Shown here piece by piece: positions 25,300 to 32,483 of a DNA stretch of 64,000 nt. Under the pieces are notes generated by a model. It had not been told where the DNA came from, searched no databases, and saw nothing but the letters and a program-made list of their open reading frames with translations. A program made the translations under genes and the position numbers. Each line of letters begins with the position of its first letter. The stretch's first letter is position 1. Source of the stretch: Xanthobacter tagetidis (GTDB taxonomy: Bacteria; Pseudomonadota; Alphaproteobacteria; Rhizobiales; Xanthobacteraceae); NCBI RefSeq assembly GCF_003667445.1, contig NZ_RCTF01000023.1:1-64000 (forward strand). Direction: 5' to 3'.

Positions 25300-26220
25300 A
25301 TGATCCGAGCGGTTGGACGGGCGCTGGCCATCTTCGATGCGTTCGACGCCAAGCATCAGAGCCTCTCCTTGCAGGAGATCGGCGAGCGCATCGGCATGCC
25401 CAAGGCCACCACCTTCCGGCTGGTGAACACGCTGGTGCGCGGCGGCTTCCTGGTGCGGCTGGAGAACCAGCGCTACTGCCTGTCGCTGAAGATCCTGCGC
25501 CTCGCCGGCCTGGTGAAGAGCACGCTCGGCATCCGCGAGGCGGCGCGCCCCACCATGGCGGAGGTGTGCCGGCTCACCGGCGAGACCGTGACGCTGAACA
25601 TCCGCTCCGGGGTCGAGCGCATCTGCGTCGACGTGGTGGACACCCCCTCGCCGCTGATGACCATCGTGCGGCCGGGCGAGCATGTGAGCCTGCTGCACGG
25701 GGCGACCGCGCGCCTGCTGCTCGCTTATGCGGGCGACACCGAGATCGACGCCATCCTGGCCTATGCCCAGACCAAGGAGAAGCTGGACGTGAAGGCGCTG
25801 AAGGCGGCGCTCGCGGAGATCCGGCGGCTCGGCTATTCCTGCACCACCGGCCAGCGGATTCCCGGCGTCACCGCCATCTCGGTGCCGATCTTCGACATCA
25901 AGGACGAGGTGCACTACTCGCTGTCCGTCACCGGGCCGAGCGTGCGCATGGACCCGCGCCTCGACGAGTTCAAGCAGATCATGCTCACCGCCGGCGCCTC
26001 CATCTCCGCCATGATGGGGACCTCGAAGGTGGCCCCCGTCGCGGCGGAGGACGCGCTGGCGGCGGAAGACGAAGAGGCCCCCGCGCCGAAGCCCAGGAAG
26101 GCGGCGGCCAAGGCACCGGCAAAGACGTCCGCCAAATCCCCTGCCACCCCCCCTGCCAAGTCACCCGCCAAGCCGAAGGTCGACACCGGCACGAAGGCGC
26201 GCGCCGCCGGCGGGCGATAG
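25300..26220 (+). CDS. IclR family regulator with a lysine/alanine/proline-rich tail
   Basis: A 306-aa regulator. The N-terminal winged helix (about 1-65: GRALAIFDAFD, LSLQEIGERIGMPKATTFRLVNTLVRGGF) and the effector domain (about 75-245, with LLHGATARLLLAYAG and YSCTTGQRIPGVTAISVPIFD) are classical IclR. After about residue 248 comes an extra tail of nearly 60 residues, first acidic (AAEDEEAPAP) and then a run of KAxAK/PAKSP units like histone H1-type proteins. Ordinary IclR proteins end near 250-260 aa. It is the last gene of the plus-strand catabolic operon (55-base gap) and probably controls both divergent operons. Confidence 0.9.
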   Translation: MIRAVGRALAIFDAFDAKHQSLSLQEIGERIGMPKATTFRLVNTLVRGGFLVRLENQRYCLSLKILRLAGLVKSTLGIREAARPTMAEVCRLTGETVTLNIRSGVERICVDVVDTPSPLMTIVRPGEHVSLLHGATARLLLAYAGDTEIDAILAYAQTKEKLDVKALKAALAEIRRLGYSCTTGQRIPGVTAISVPIFDIKDEVHYSLSVTGPSVRMDPRLDEFKQIMLTAGASISAMMGTSKVAPVAAEDALAAEDEEAPAPKPRKAAAKAPAKTSAKSPATPPAKSPAKPKVDTGTKARAAGGR

Positions 26221-26455
26221 AGCCGGCCCACCTGCGCGGGCCTCTCCCGCTCACGCCATTGTGCATCGTTCGCGCAGCCACACGCGATCCACGGCAAGCG
26301 GCTGATTGAAAACGATAAATGGCACGACCGCTCTCGACCCGGAGGCGGGCGGGCCGGCGTTTCCAGGATTGTGCGCTGCGGCCGGCGCGGACCTTACGTA
26401 TGGTCCGGCACATCCAGAGCACCGCCTGCGGGCGGTGCGCGCGAAAGGCGGCGGC

Positions 26456-28639
26456 ATGCGGCAAGTGGGACGGCATGATGAGCGGTGGCCGAGGCTGCGA
26501 ACGTGGCGCGGTGGCGCCGCGCGCGCCGTTTCGGGCCTCGCCCTTGCCCTCGCCGTGCTGCTCGCGCCCCACCCCGCCGGGGCGCAGGAAGGCCAAGTCA
26601 CCGTAGCGGAAAGCGCCGCCGTCAGCAGTCCCCGCGCCACCGTCACGCTGATCGCCGACGCCGCCGGCGTCGCGCCGGGCGGAGAGGTGCGGATCGGCCT
26701 GCGCCAGAAGCTCGCGCCCGGCTGGCATACCTACTGGAAGAATCCCGGCGATGCCGGCACGCCGCCGGAGATCGCGCTCGCTTTGCCCGAGGGTGCGCGG
26801 GCGGGCGAGATTCAATGGCCGGGGCCGGACCGCTTCGCCGTCGGCCCGGTCACCAGCTTCGGCTATGGCGGCGAGGTGGTGTTTCCCATCGCCGTCACGG
26901 TGCCGGCGACGCTAAAGCCCGGCGACACCTTCACCGTGTCGGCCGAGGCGAGCTGGCTGGTGTGCGAGAAGGAATGCATTCCCGAGGAGGGCAGGTTCAC
27001 GCTCGCTTTGCCGGTGAGCGAAGCGCCGGCGCCGCCCGCACCCGGCATCGCCGCGGCCTTCGCCGCCAGCGACGCCCGCCGCCCGGTGGGGCTCGACTGG
27101 CGCGCGCGGCTCGCCACTGAGGGCGGCAACCTCGCGCTCACCGTCGAGGGCGAGGGCATCGCGCCGGAGCGCATCGCCGGCGCCTTTTTCTATCCGCAGG
27201 ACTGGGGCGTCGTCGTCCACGCGGCACCGCAGGCGCTGGAGGTTGCGCCAGGCCGGCTCACTTTGGTGGCCGAGAAGGGCCAGTCCTTTGACCCGTCTGC
27301 CGCCAATGGCGGGCTCGTCGCCGTCACCGATCCGGCCGGTGTCACGCGCTGGATCGAGATCGCGCCGACGCCTGCGCCCGCAGCCGCCGCGTCCGACCCT
27401 GCGGGCGGCGCGGCGGCGCGCCTGCCGCTCGGCCAGGCGATCCTGTTCGCCTTCCTCGGCGGGCTGATCCTCAATCTGATGCCGTGCGTGTTCCCGGTGC
27501 TTGCCATCAAGGCGACCGCGCTCGCCCGCCTGTCGGGCCGCGAGGCGCGGGAGGTGCGGCTTTCAGGCGTGTTCTACACGCTCGGCGTCGTCGCGGCCTT
27601 CCTCGCGCTGGCCGGCGTGCTGCTCGCCGTGCGCGCGGGCGGCGCGGCGGTGGGCTGGGGCTTCCAGTTCCAGTCGCCGGTGTTCGTCGCCCTCATGGCG
27701 TGGCTGATGCTCGCCATCGGGCTCAACCTTTCGGGCGTGTTCGAGATCGGCACCTCGGTCACCGGCGCGGGGCAGCACCTCGCCCACGCGCCGAGCCACA
27801 AGGGCAGCTTCTTCACCGGGCTCCTGGCGGTGGTGGTGGCGACGCCCTGCACCGCCCCGTTCATGGGCGCGGCGCTGGGGGCGGCGCTCGCCGCGCCGTG
27901 GCCGGTGGCGCTCGCCGTGTTCCTGTCGCTCGGCCTCGGCCTTGCCGCGCCCTATGCGCTGATCGCCTTCGTGCCGCGCCTCGCGCGGCTCCTGCCGCGG
28001 CCGGGCCTGTGGATGGTGCGGCTCCGGCAGGCGCTGGCCTTCCCCATGTATGCCTCCGCCGCCTGGCTGGTCTGGGTGCTGGCGCGGCAGGCGGGCGAGT
28101 TCGGGGTGATGATCGCGCTCGCCGGCGCGCTCCTGGTGGCGCTCGCGGCCTGGATCTTCGGCATTGCCCAGCACCGGCGCGGCCGCGGCCTCGTGCCCCG
28201 CGCTCTGGCGCTCGCCGCGATTGTCGGGACGATTGCGCTGCTGCCGCAGCTGCGCGCGGTGGCGGCGCCCTCCCCCACGGCCGAGGCGTCGGCCGGCAGC
28301 GAGCCCTTCACCGGCGCCCGCCTCGCCGCGCTGCGGCGCGAGGGCAGGCCGGTGTTCGTGAACATGACGGCGGCCTGGTGCATCACCTGCCTCGTCAACG
28401 AGCGCACCGCGCTCTCCACCGCCGCGGCCAAGGCCGCGCTCAAGGACAAGGGCATCACCTATCTCAAGGGCGACTGGACCAACCAGGACCCCGAGATCAC
28501 CGCCTTCCTGCGCGCCTTCGGGCGCGACGGCCTGCCCTTCTATGCCCTCTACCCCGCCGGCGGCGGGGACCCGGTGGTGCTCTCCACCGTCCTTACCGAG
28601 GCCTATCTCGTCGCGGCGCTTGAGCGCGCCGCCCCCTGA
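26456..28639 (+). CDS. DsbD-family thiol:disulfide reductase (ScsB/DsbD-like)
   Basis: A 727-aa membrane reductase in three parts: a signal peptide and an N-terminal immunoglobulin-like domain (about 45-270, with CEKECIPEEG), a central DsbD transmembrane unit (about 310-590) with the paired Cys segments LNLMPCVFPVL and ATPCTAPFMG, and a C-terminal thioredoxin-like domain with WCITC (about 641-645). It carries electrons from cytoplasmic thioredoxin across the membrane to exported thiol proteins. Start 26456 has an AAGG site and gives the export signal. It is 17 bases from the redoxin gene and next to the sox genes, so I infer that it fills the SoxV role of keeping the SoxY cysteine reduced. 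Confidence 0.85.
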   Translation: MRQVGRHDERWPRLRTWRGGAARAVSGLALALAVLLAPHPAGAQEGQVTVAESAAVSSPRATVTLIADAAGVAPGGEVRIGLRQKLAPGWHTYWKNPGDAGTPPEIALALPEGARAGEIQWPGPDRFAVGPVTSFGYGGEVVFPIAVTVPATLKPGDTFTVSAEASWLVCEKECIPEEGRFTLALPVSEAPAPPAPGIAAAFAASDARRPVGLDWRARLATEGGNLALTVEGEGIAPERIAGAFFYPQDWGVVVHAAPQALEVAPGRLTLVAEKGQSFDPSAANGGLVAVTDPAGVTRWIEIAPTPAPAAAASDPAGGAAARLPLGQAILFAFLGGLILNLMPCVFPVLAIKATALARLSGREAREVRLSGVFYTLGVVAAFLALAGVLLAVRAGGAAVGWGFQFQSPVFVALMAWLMLAIGLNLSGVFEIGTSVTGAGQHLAHAPSHKGSFFTGLLAVVVATPCTAPFMGAALGAALAAPWPVALAVFLSLGLGLAAPYALIAFVPRLARLLPRPGLWMVRLRQALAFPMYASAAWLVWVLARQAGEFGVMIALAGALLVALAAWIFGIAQHRRGRGLVPRALALAAIVGTIALLPQLRAVAAPSPTAEASAGSEPFTGARLAALRREGRPVFVNMTAAWCITCLVNERTALSTAAAKAALKDKGITYLKGDWTNQDPEITAFLRAFGRDGLPFYALYPAGGGDPVVLSTVLTEAYLVAALERAAP

Positions 28640-28656
28640 CCCAACGGAGACGACGC

Positions 28657-29325
28657 ATGACCACAGGCTCTTCTTCCGACCGCCCCGCCACCCTCGGCCG
28701 CCGCGCCTTCCTGATGGCCGGCGCCGCGAGCCTCGCCGCCGGCCCGGCCCTGCTCGCCGCGATGCCGGCGCTCGCCGCCCCGCAGATCGGCCAGCCCGCG
28801 CCCGCCTTCACCGCCACCGACAGCAACGGGGCGACCCAGAGCCTCGCGGCGCTGAAAGGCAAGGTGGTGGTGCTGGAATGGACCAACCATGACTGCCCGT
28901 TCGTGCGCAAGCATTACGGCGCCGGCAACATGCAGAAGCTGCAGGCGGATGCGAAGGCCCAAGGCGTGGTGTGGCTCACCATGATCTCGTCCGCCCCCGG
29001 CGAGCAGGGCGCGGTCGACGGCCCCACTGCCAACGGCCTCACCGGCTCGCGCAAGGCGATGCCGGCGGCGGTGGTGATGGACCCGGACGGCAAGATCGGC
29101 CGCGCCTATGGCGCGCAGGTGACGCCCCACATGTACGTCATCGGCAAGGACGGCACGCTGCTCTACATGGGCGGCATCGATTCCATCGCGTCCACCCGCG
29201 CCGACGACATCGAGAAGGCGGTGCCCTATCTGCGCGAAGCCATGGCGGCGGCGGTGAAAGGCGAGCCGGTGAAGACCGCCGTCACCCGCCCCTATGGCTG
29301 CACCATCAAATACATGGGCACCTGA
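28657..29325 (+). CDS. Tat-exported redoxin/thioredoxin-like protein
   Basis: A 222-aa protein with a twin-arginine signal (LGRRAFLMAGAASL, residues 13-26) and a redoxin fold of the AhpC/TSA-like group (about 45-190). The active stretch is WTNHDCPFVRKHY with a single Cys (C80) rather than CxxC; another Cys (C215) lies near the C-terminus in YGCTIKY and could be its resolving partner. It is probably the periplasmic redox partner of the DsbD-type protein encoded directly upstream, comparable in position and role to SoxW, though it lacks SoxW's CxxC. Confidence 0.82.
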   Translation: MTTGSSSDRPATLGRRAFLMAGAASLAAGPALLAAMPALAAPQIGQPAPAFTATDSNGATQSLAALKGKVVVLEWTNHDCPFVRKHYGAGNMQKLQADAKAQGVVWLTMISSAPGEQGAVDGPTANGLTGSRKAMPAAVVMDPDGKIGRAYGAQVTPHMYVIGKDGTLLYMGGIDSIASTRADDIEKAVPYLREAMAAAVKGEPVKTAVTRPYGCTIKYMGT

Positions 29326-29348
29326 GCGCCCCGCCTGCACGGATGCGA

Positions 29349-29378
29349 AGACGCCCGCCGGCCTGCCGGCGGGCGTCT
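29349..29378. terminator. Strong hairpin terminator between convergent genes
   Basis: A 13-base perfect stem (29349-29361 and 29366-29378) with a CCTG loop is followed by CATTTTC on the plus strand. It lies 24 bases past the redoxin stop and 25 bases past the soxF stop on the other strand, so it can end both transcripts. Confidence 0.75.
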
Positions 29379-29402
29379 CATTTTCAGGCCAGCCGGAGGG
29401 CC

Positions 29403-30695
29403 TCAGCCCCAGATGTCGGCGGTGATGCCGGCATACCAGCCGAGGTTCTCCTGCTCGGTCTGCCTGCGCAGCTCCGCGCTCTCGCCGGTCTTGGAGATGA
29501 AGCCCTCCACCTCCTTGATCTTGCCGTCGGCCGGCGCATAGCGCCCGCCCACCTTCACCGCGTCGTCGGTGTCGATGAGGCTCCAGCAGGTGTTGGCATA
29601 GCGCGCCGGGAACGCCTTCGCGCCGGTGAGCGCGGCGCGCGCCGCCATGGCCGCCACCTTGGCCTGGCTGTTGGCCGCGAAGGCCGACTTCGGCATGTCG
29701 CCCGGAATGGCGGCGTCGCCGACAATGAAGACGTTCGGATCCATCTGCGACGCCATGCTCTCCGGATCGATGGGGCAGAAGCCGGAGGCGTTGGCGAGAC
29801 CCGCGTCGCGGGCGATGGCACCGGCCATCTGCGCCGGGATGACGTTCACGAGCGCCGCATTCTTGTAGGTCTCGAAGCCGGTCACCACGGTGCCGGTCTT
29901 CGGGTCCACCGACTTCACGCCGTCATTGATGCTGGGGCCGATCCACTCGACCATGCCGGGATAATGGCGCTCCCAGCCCTCCTGGAACAGGCCCATCTTG
30001 GAGAACTTGTCCTTGGGATCGACGATGATGATCTTGGCCTTGCCACGCCCGGACGTCTTGAGCACATGCGCCATCATGGAGACGCGCTCGTAGGGGCCGG
30101 GGGGACAGCGGAAGGGATTGGGCGGAGCGATCATGACGATCAGCCCGCCATCCGGCACCGCGTCGAGCTTGGCCTTCAGCAGCTTGGTCTGCGGCCCCGC
30201 CTTCCAGGCGTGGGGCATGACCTCCTCCGCCGCCTTCGACCAGCCGGGCACGGAATCGTATTTGAGGTCGATGCCGGGCGCGAGCACGAGGCGGTCAAAA
30301 GGAAGGCGCGAGCCGTCCTCCAGCACCACCTCCTTCTTGTCGCGGTCGATGGACTTCGCGGCCTGCCGCACCATCTTCACGCCCTGGCCCGCGAGCTTGT
30401 CGTAGCCGTGCTCCAGGCTCTCGAACGAGCGGAAGCCGCCGAGATAGAGGTTCGAGTGGAAGCAGGTGACGAATTTCGGCGCCGGTTCCACCAAGGTTAC
30501 GTCCACCGCGCCGCCGGAATCCTTGGCGACATAGCGCGCCACCGTGGCGCCGCCCGGTCCGCCGCCCACCACCACGAGCCGCGGCTTGGCCTGGCCGAGC
30601 ACCGCCGGTGCCCCGAGCGTCGTGGCGAGAGCGAGCGTGCCCGCGCCGGCGACGAAATGCCTGCGAGATAGCGTTGTCCGAGATAGCGTTGTCAT
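29403..30695 (-). CDS. soxF: Flavocytochrome c sulfide dehydrogenase flavoprotein subunit (SoxF)
   Basis: A 430-aa Tat-exported flavoprotein (SRRHFVAGAG, residues 10-19). The FAD-binding VVVGGGPGGATVARYV starts near residue 41. KFVTCFHSN places Cys78 where the family attaches FAD covalently, and C197 (NPFRCPPGP) and C307 (SGFCPID) match the redox-active pair. The C-terminal FCSD domain ends in LGWYAGITADIWG. It oxidises sulfide, or in Paracoccus stimulates the Sox complex in the periplasm. The DsrE-like gene lies 26 bases upstream. A partner cytochrome may be the small protein encoded at 31339-31701. Confidence 0.92.
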   Translation of the reverse strand: MTTLSRTTLSRRHFVAGAGTLALATTLGAPAVLGQAKPRLVVVGGGPGGATVARYVAKDSGGAVDVTLVEPAPKFVTCFHSNLYLGGFRSFESLEHGYDKLAGQGVKMVRQAAKSIDRDKKEVVLEDGSRLPFDRLVLAPGIDLKYDSVPGWSKAAEEVMPHAWKAGPQTKLLKAKLDAVPDGGLIVMIAPPNPFRCPPGPYERVSMMAHVLKTSGRGKAKIIIVDPKDKFSKMGLFQEGWERHYPGMVEWIGPSINDGVKSVDPKTGTVVTGFETYKNAALVNVIPAQMAGAIARDAGLANASGFCPIDPESMASQMDPNVFIVGDAAIPGDMPKSAFAANSQAKVAAMAARAALTGAKAFPARYANTCWSLIDTDDAVKVGGRYAPADGKIKEVEGFISKTGESAELRRQTEQENLGWYAGITADIWG

Positions 30696-30721
30696 GTCCC
30701 AGTCCTCCCAGTGCCGGCCTG

Positions 30722-31228
30722 TCAGCCGATCTTGATGTAGGCGAAGCCCTTGTTCTGAAGCGCGCCGACGGTGGCGACGCCCGAGGGCACGAAGGCGATG
30801 TAGGGCGCCTTGCGCACCTTCTCCTTGTCGAGCTTGAGGCGTTCGAAGGTGATGGAGCAGAGGTAGATCTTGAGCCCGTTCTTGGCGACGGCATCCACCT
30901 TCTCGAAGATGGAAGGCACCATCACCTCGTCCTTCCAGGTGGTGCCGTCGAGGTCTTCCAGGAAGAACTTCACGCCCTGCCCGTGCGCCACCACGGCGAG
31001 CTGGAGCGCGAACGGGTCCGCGCCATAGGCCGAATAGTGGTTCGAGATGTTGGTGAGCATCTGCACGAAGCGCGGCGGGTCGCCGAAGTCGCAGTGATAG
31101 AGGCAGGCGTTGTCCGCCTCCTTCCTGATGTCGGCGAGCTTGAGGCTCTGCGCGGCGGAGGCGGCGACGGGCGCCGCGCCGGCCAGCGCGAGGGTGCCGA
31201 GAAAGGCCCGGCGGCCGAAGTTGAACAT
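30722..31228 (-). CDS. Exported DsrE-family protein of the sox cluster
   Basis: A 168-aa protein with a Tat-type signal (FGRRAFLGTLALAG) and a DsrE/DsrF-like fold (about 40-165: residues LYHCDFGDPPRF, LQLAVVAHGQGVKFFL, IYLCSITFERL). Family members handle sulfur or sulfane groups, but those are usually cytoplasmic; here the signal places it in the periplasm. Two Cys (LYHCD, IYLCS) may be reactive. The start at 31228 is fixed by a strong GGAGGAGA ribosome site; the open frame continues 15 bases upstream through that site. It is co-directional with soxF and probably co-transcribed. Exact role unknown. Confidence 0.8.
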   Translation of the reverse strand: MFNFGRRAFLGTLALAGAAPVAASAAQSLKLADIRKEADNACLYHCDFGDPPRFVQMLTNISNHYSAYGADPFALQLAVVAHGQGVKFFLEDLDGTTWKDEVMVPSIFEKVDAVAKNGLKIYLCSITFERLKLDKEKVRKAPYIAFVPSGVATVGALQNKGFAYIKIG

Positions 31229-31304
31229 CGTCTCCTCCTCCATACGGGCGCCTTATGCGGCACCTCGTTTCTGCGCGCCGGGGATGCCCCCGGCCGGCCG
31301 GCTT

Positions 31305-31326
31305 CCGCCGCCGCGCGAGGCGGCGG
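31305..31326. repeat. GC-only hairpin between the small cytochrome and DsrE-like genes
   Basis: Perfect 8-base arms (31305-31312 and 31319-31326) with a 6-base loop. It lies directly after the stop of the small cytochrome gene in the transcribed direction. With no T-run it is more likely an RNA-stability or attenuation element separating upper and lower parts of the sox operon. Confidence 0.35.
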
Positions 31327-31338
31327 CGGGCGGGTCGT

Positions 31339-31701
31339 TCAGTGCCCGCTTGCGGGCTTCAGGCTGCCGAAATAGGCCGCGAGCGCGGCCATCTCTTCCT
31401 CGGACAGGGTGGCGGCGATGGTGCGCATCACCTCGTTGTCGCGCTCCTTCTTGCGGTAGGAATCGAGCACCGCCACGAACTGCTCCTCCGGCCAGGCGAC
31501 GATGGCGGGCACGCCGGCGACCGTCGCCCCGGAGGCCTGGTGGCAGGTGACGCATTGCGAGGCGAGATAGGCGCCGTATTCGCGATCGCCGGACGCGCTC
31601 GCGCCCGCGGGGCCGATGAGAAGCGGCGCCAGAAACGCCGAGAGGGCGGTGCGCGAACGCACCGCCCGGGCGAGGAGCGCCCGCGCTGGTCGCGGGTTCA
31701 C
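31339..31701 (-). CDS. Small monohaem c-type cytochrome (second-haem SoxD part or SoxE/FccA-like)
   Basis: A 120-aa protein with a hydrophobic export segment (about 17-34) and one haem-binding motif CVTCH (50-54) in YLASQCVTCHQASG. A Met later in the chain (NEVMRTIAATLSEEEM) can be the axial ligand. The start is GTG 31701, which overlaps the soxD stop as GTGA, so translation is coupled to SoxD; no ATG fits. Two readings are possible: it is the second haem domain that Paracoccus SoxD carries on one chain, or it is the cytochrome partner of SoxF. Length and coupling favour the first; resemblance to FccA-type cytochromes favours the second. Confidence 0.8.
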   Translation of the reverse strand: MNPRPARALLARAVRSRTALSAFLAPLLIGPAGASASGDREYGAYLASQCVTCHQASGATVAGVPAIVAWPEEQFVAVLDSYRKKERDNEVMRTIAATLSEEEMAALAAYFGSLKPASGH

Positions 31702-32483
31702 TCCAGATTGCCCTTCTGCTCGCCGTCCGGCGTCACGTCGAGGATACGCGCGCGGCTGATCACCTTCACCTCCCCGGTGCAGTTCTTCATGCAGGGATTG
31801 GCATTCCAGAAGGCCTTCTCGGTGGTCTCCCGGTCGTCGTCGAAGAAGTTCGGCTGGTTCGGCAGCTTCACCTTCGCGAAGTTCTCCTTGGAGAGCACGA
31901 AGTCGTCCTTCACCACGTCGTTCAGGTTCAACAGGTAGGCGACGATGGCGTAGGTCTGGTCCGCGGTCAGCGACTGGCCGTTGCCGAACGGCATCGCCCG
32001 GTGGATGTAGTCGTAGGCGGTGGAGGCATCGGGCCAGAACGAGCCGATGGTCTTCTCCGGCCGCTCCGACTTCAGCGTCCCGGCGCCGCCGGCCAGCACC
32101 GGCCAGCGGCCGGCGCCCTCGCCGAACTCGCCGTGGCAGGCGGCGCACTGTTCGAGGAACACCTCCTCGCCCTCCTTCACCGAGCCCTTGCCTTCGGGAA
32201 GGCCCTGGCCGTCCGGACGCACGTCGATGTCCCAGGCGGCGATCTCTTCCGCCAGCGCCGGCCGGCCGAGCGCGGCGACCTTCACCGCAGTCGCGGCGGC
32301 GGCGGGCGCGGCCGCGTTCACCGCCTGCTGCGCCTTGCCCTTCTCGGCCTTGGCCTGGGCCTTCTTGCCCGCCTCGCCTTTCTGGGCGGCGGGGGCGAGC
32401 TCGGCGTGGGAGGGGAGCGCGGCGACGGCGAGCGCGCCGGCCATGACGATGGCGACGGCGAGCGCCTCAGCCGACTTCCACAT
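31698..32483 (-). CDS. soxD: Sulfur dehydrogenase cytochrome subunit SoxD
   Basis: A 261-aa exported c-type cytochrome: signal peptide ending LPSHA (about residue 27), a lysine/alanine-rich linker (about 32-70), then the SoxD core (from ALAEEIAAWDIDVRPDG) with haem motif CAACH (113-117). The PFGNGQSL segment supplies the probable Met/axial side, and LPNQPNFFDDDRETTEKAFW is typical of SoxD. It takes electrons from SoxC during oxidation of SoxY-bound sulfane sulfur. Unlike the dihaem Paracoccus protein of about 380 aa it has only one haem. It overlaps soxC by 17 bases. Confidence 0.9.
   Translation of the reverse strand: MWKSAEALAVAIVMAGALAVAALPSHAELAPAAQKGEAGKKAQAKAEKGKAQQAVNAAAPAAAATAVKVAALGRPALAEEIAAWDIDVRPDGQGLPEGKGSVKEGEEVFLEQCAACHGEFGEGAGRWPVLAGGAGTLKSERPEKTIGSFWPDASTAYDYIHRAMPFGNGQSLTADQTYAIVAYLLNLNDVVKDDFVLSKENFAKVKLPNQPNFFDDDRETTEKAFWNANPCMKNCTGEVKVISRARILDVTPDGEQKGNLE

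Noticed and set aside
26290..26320. FNR half-site TTGAAAACGATAAA before the DsbD-type gene
   Set aside because: The second half (TAAA) does not match TCAA; only one arm is convincing.
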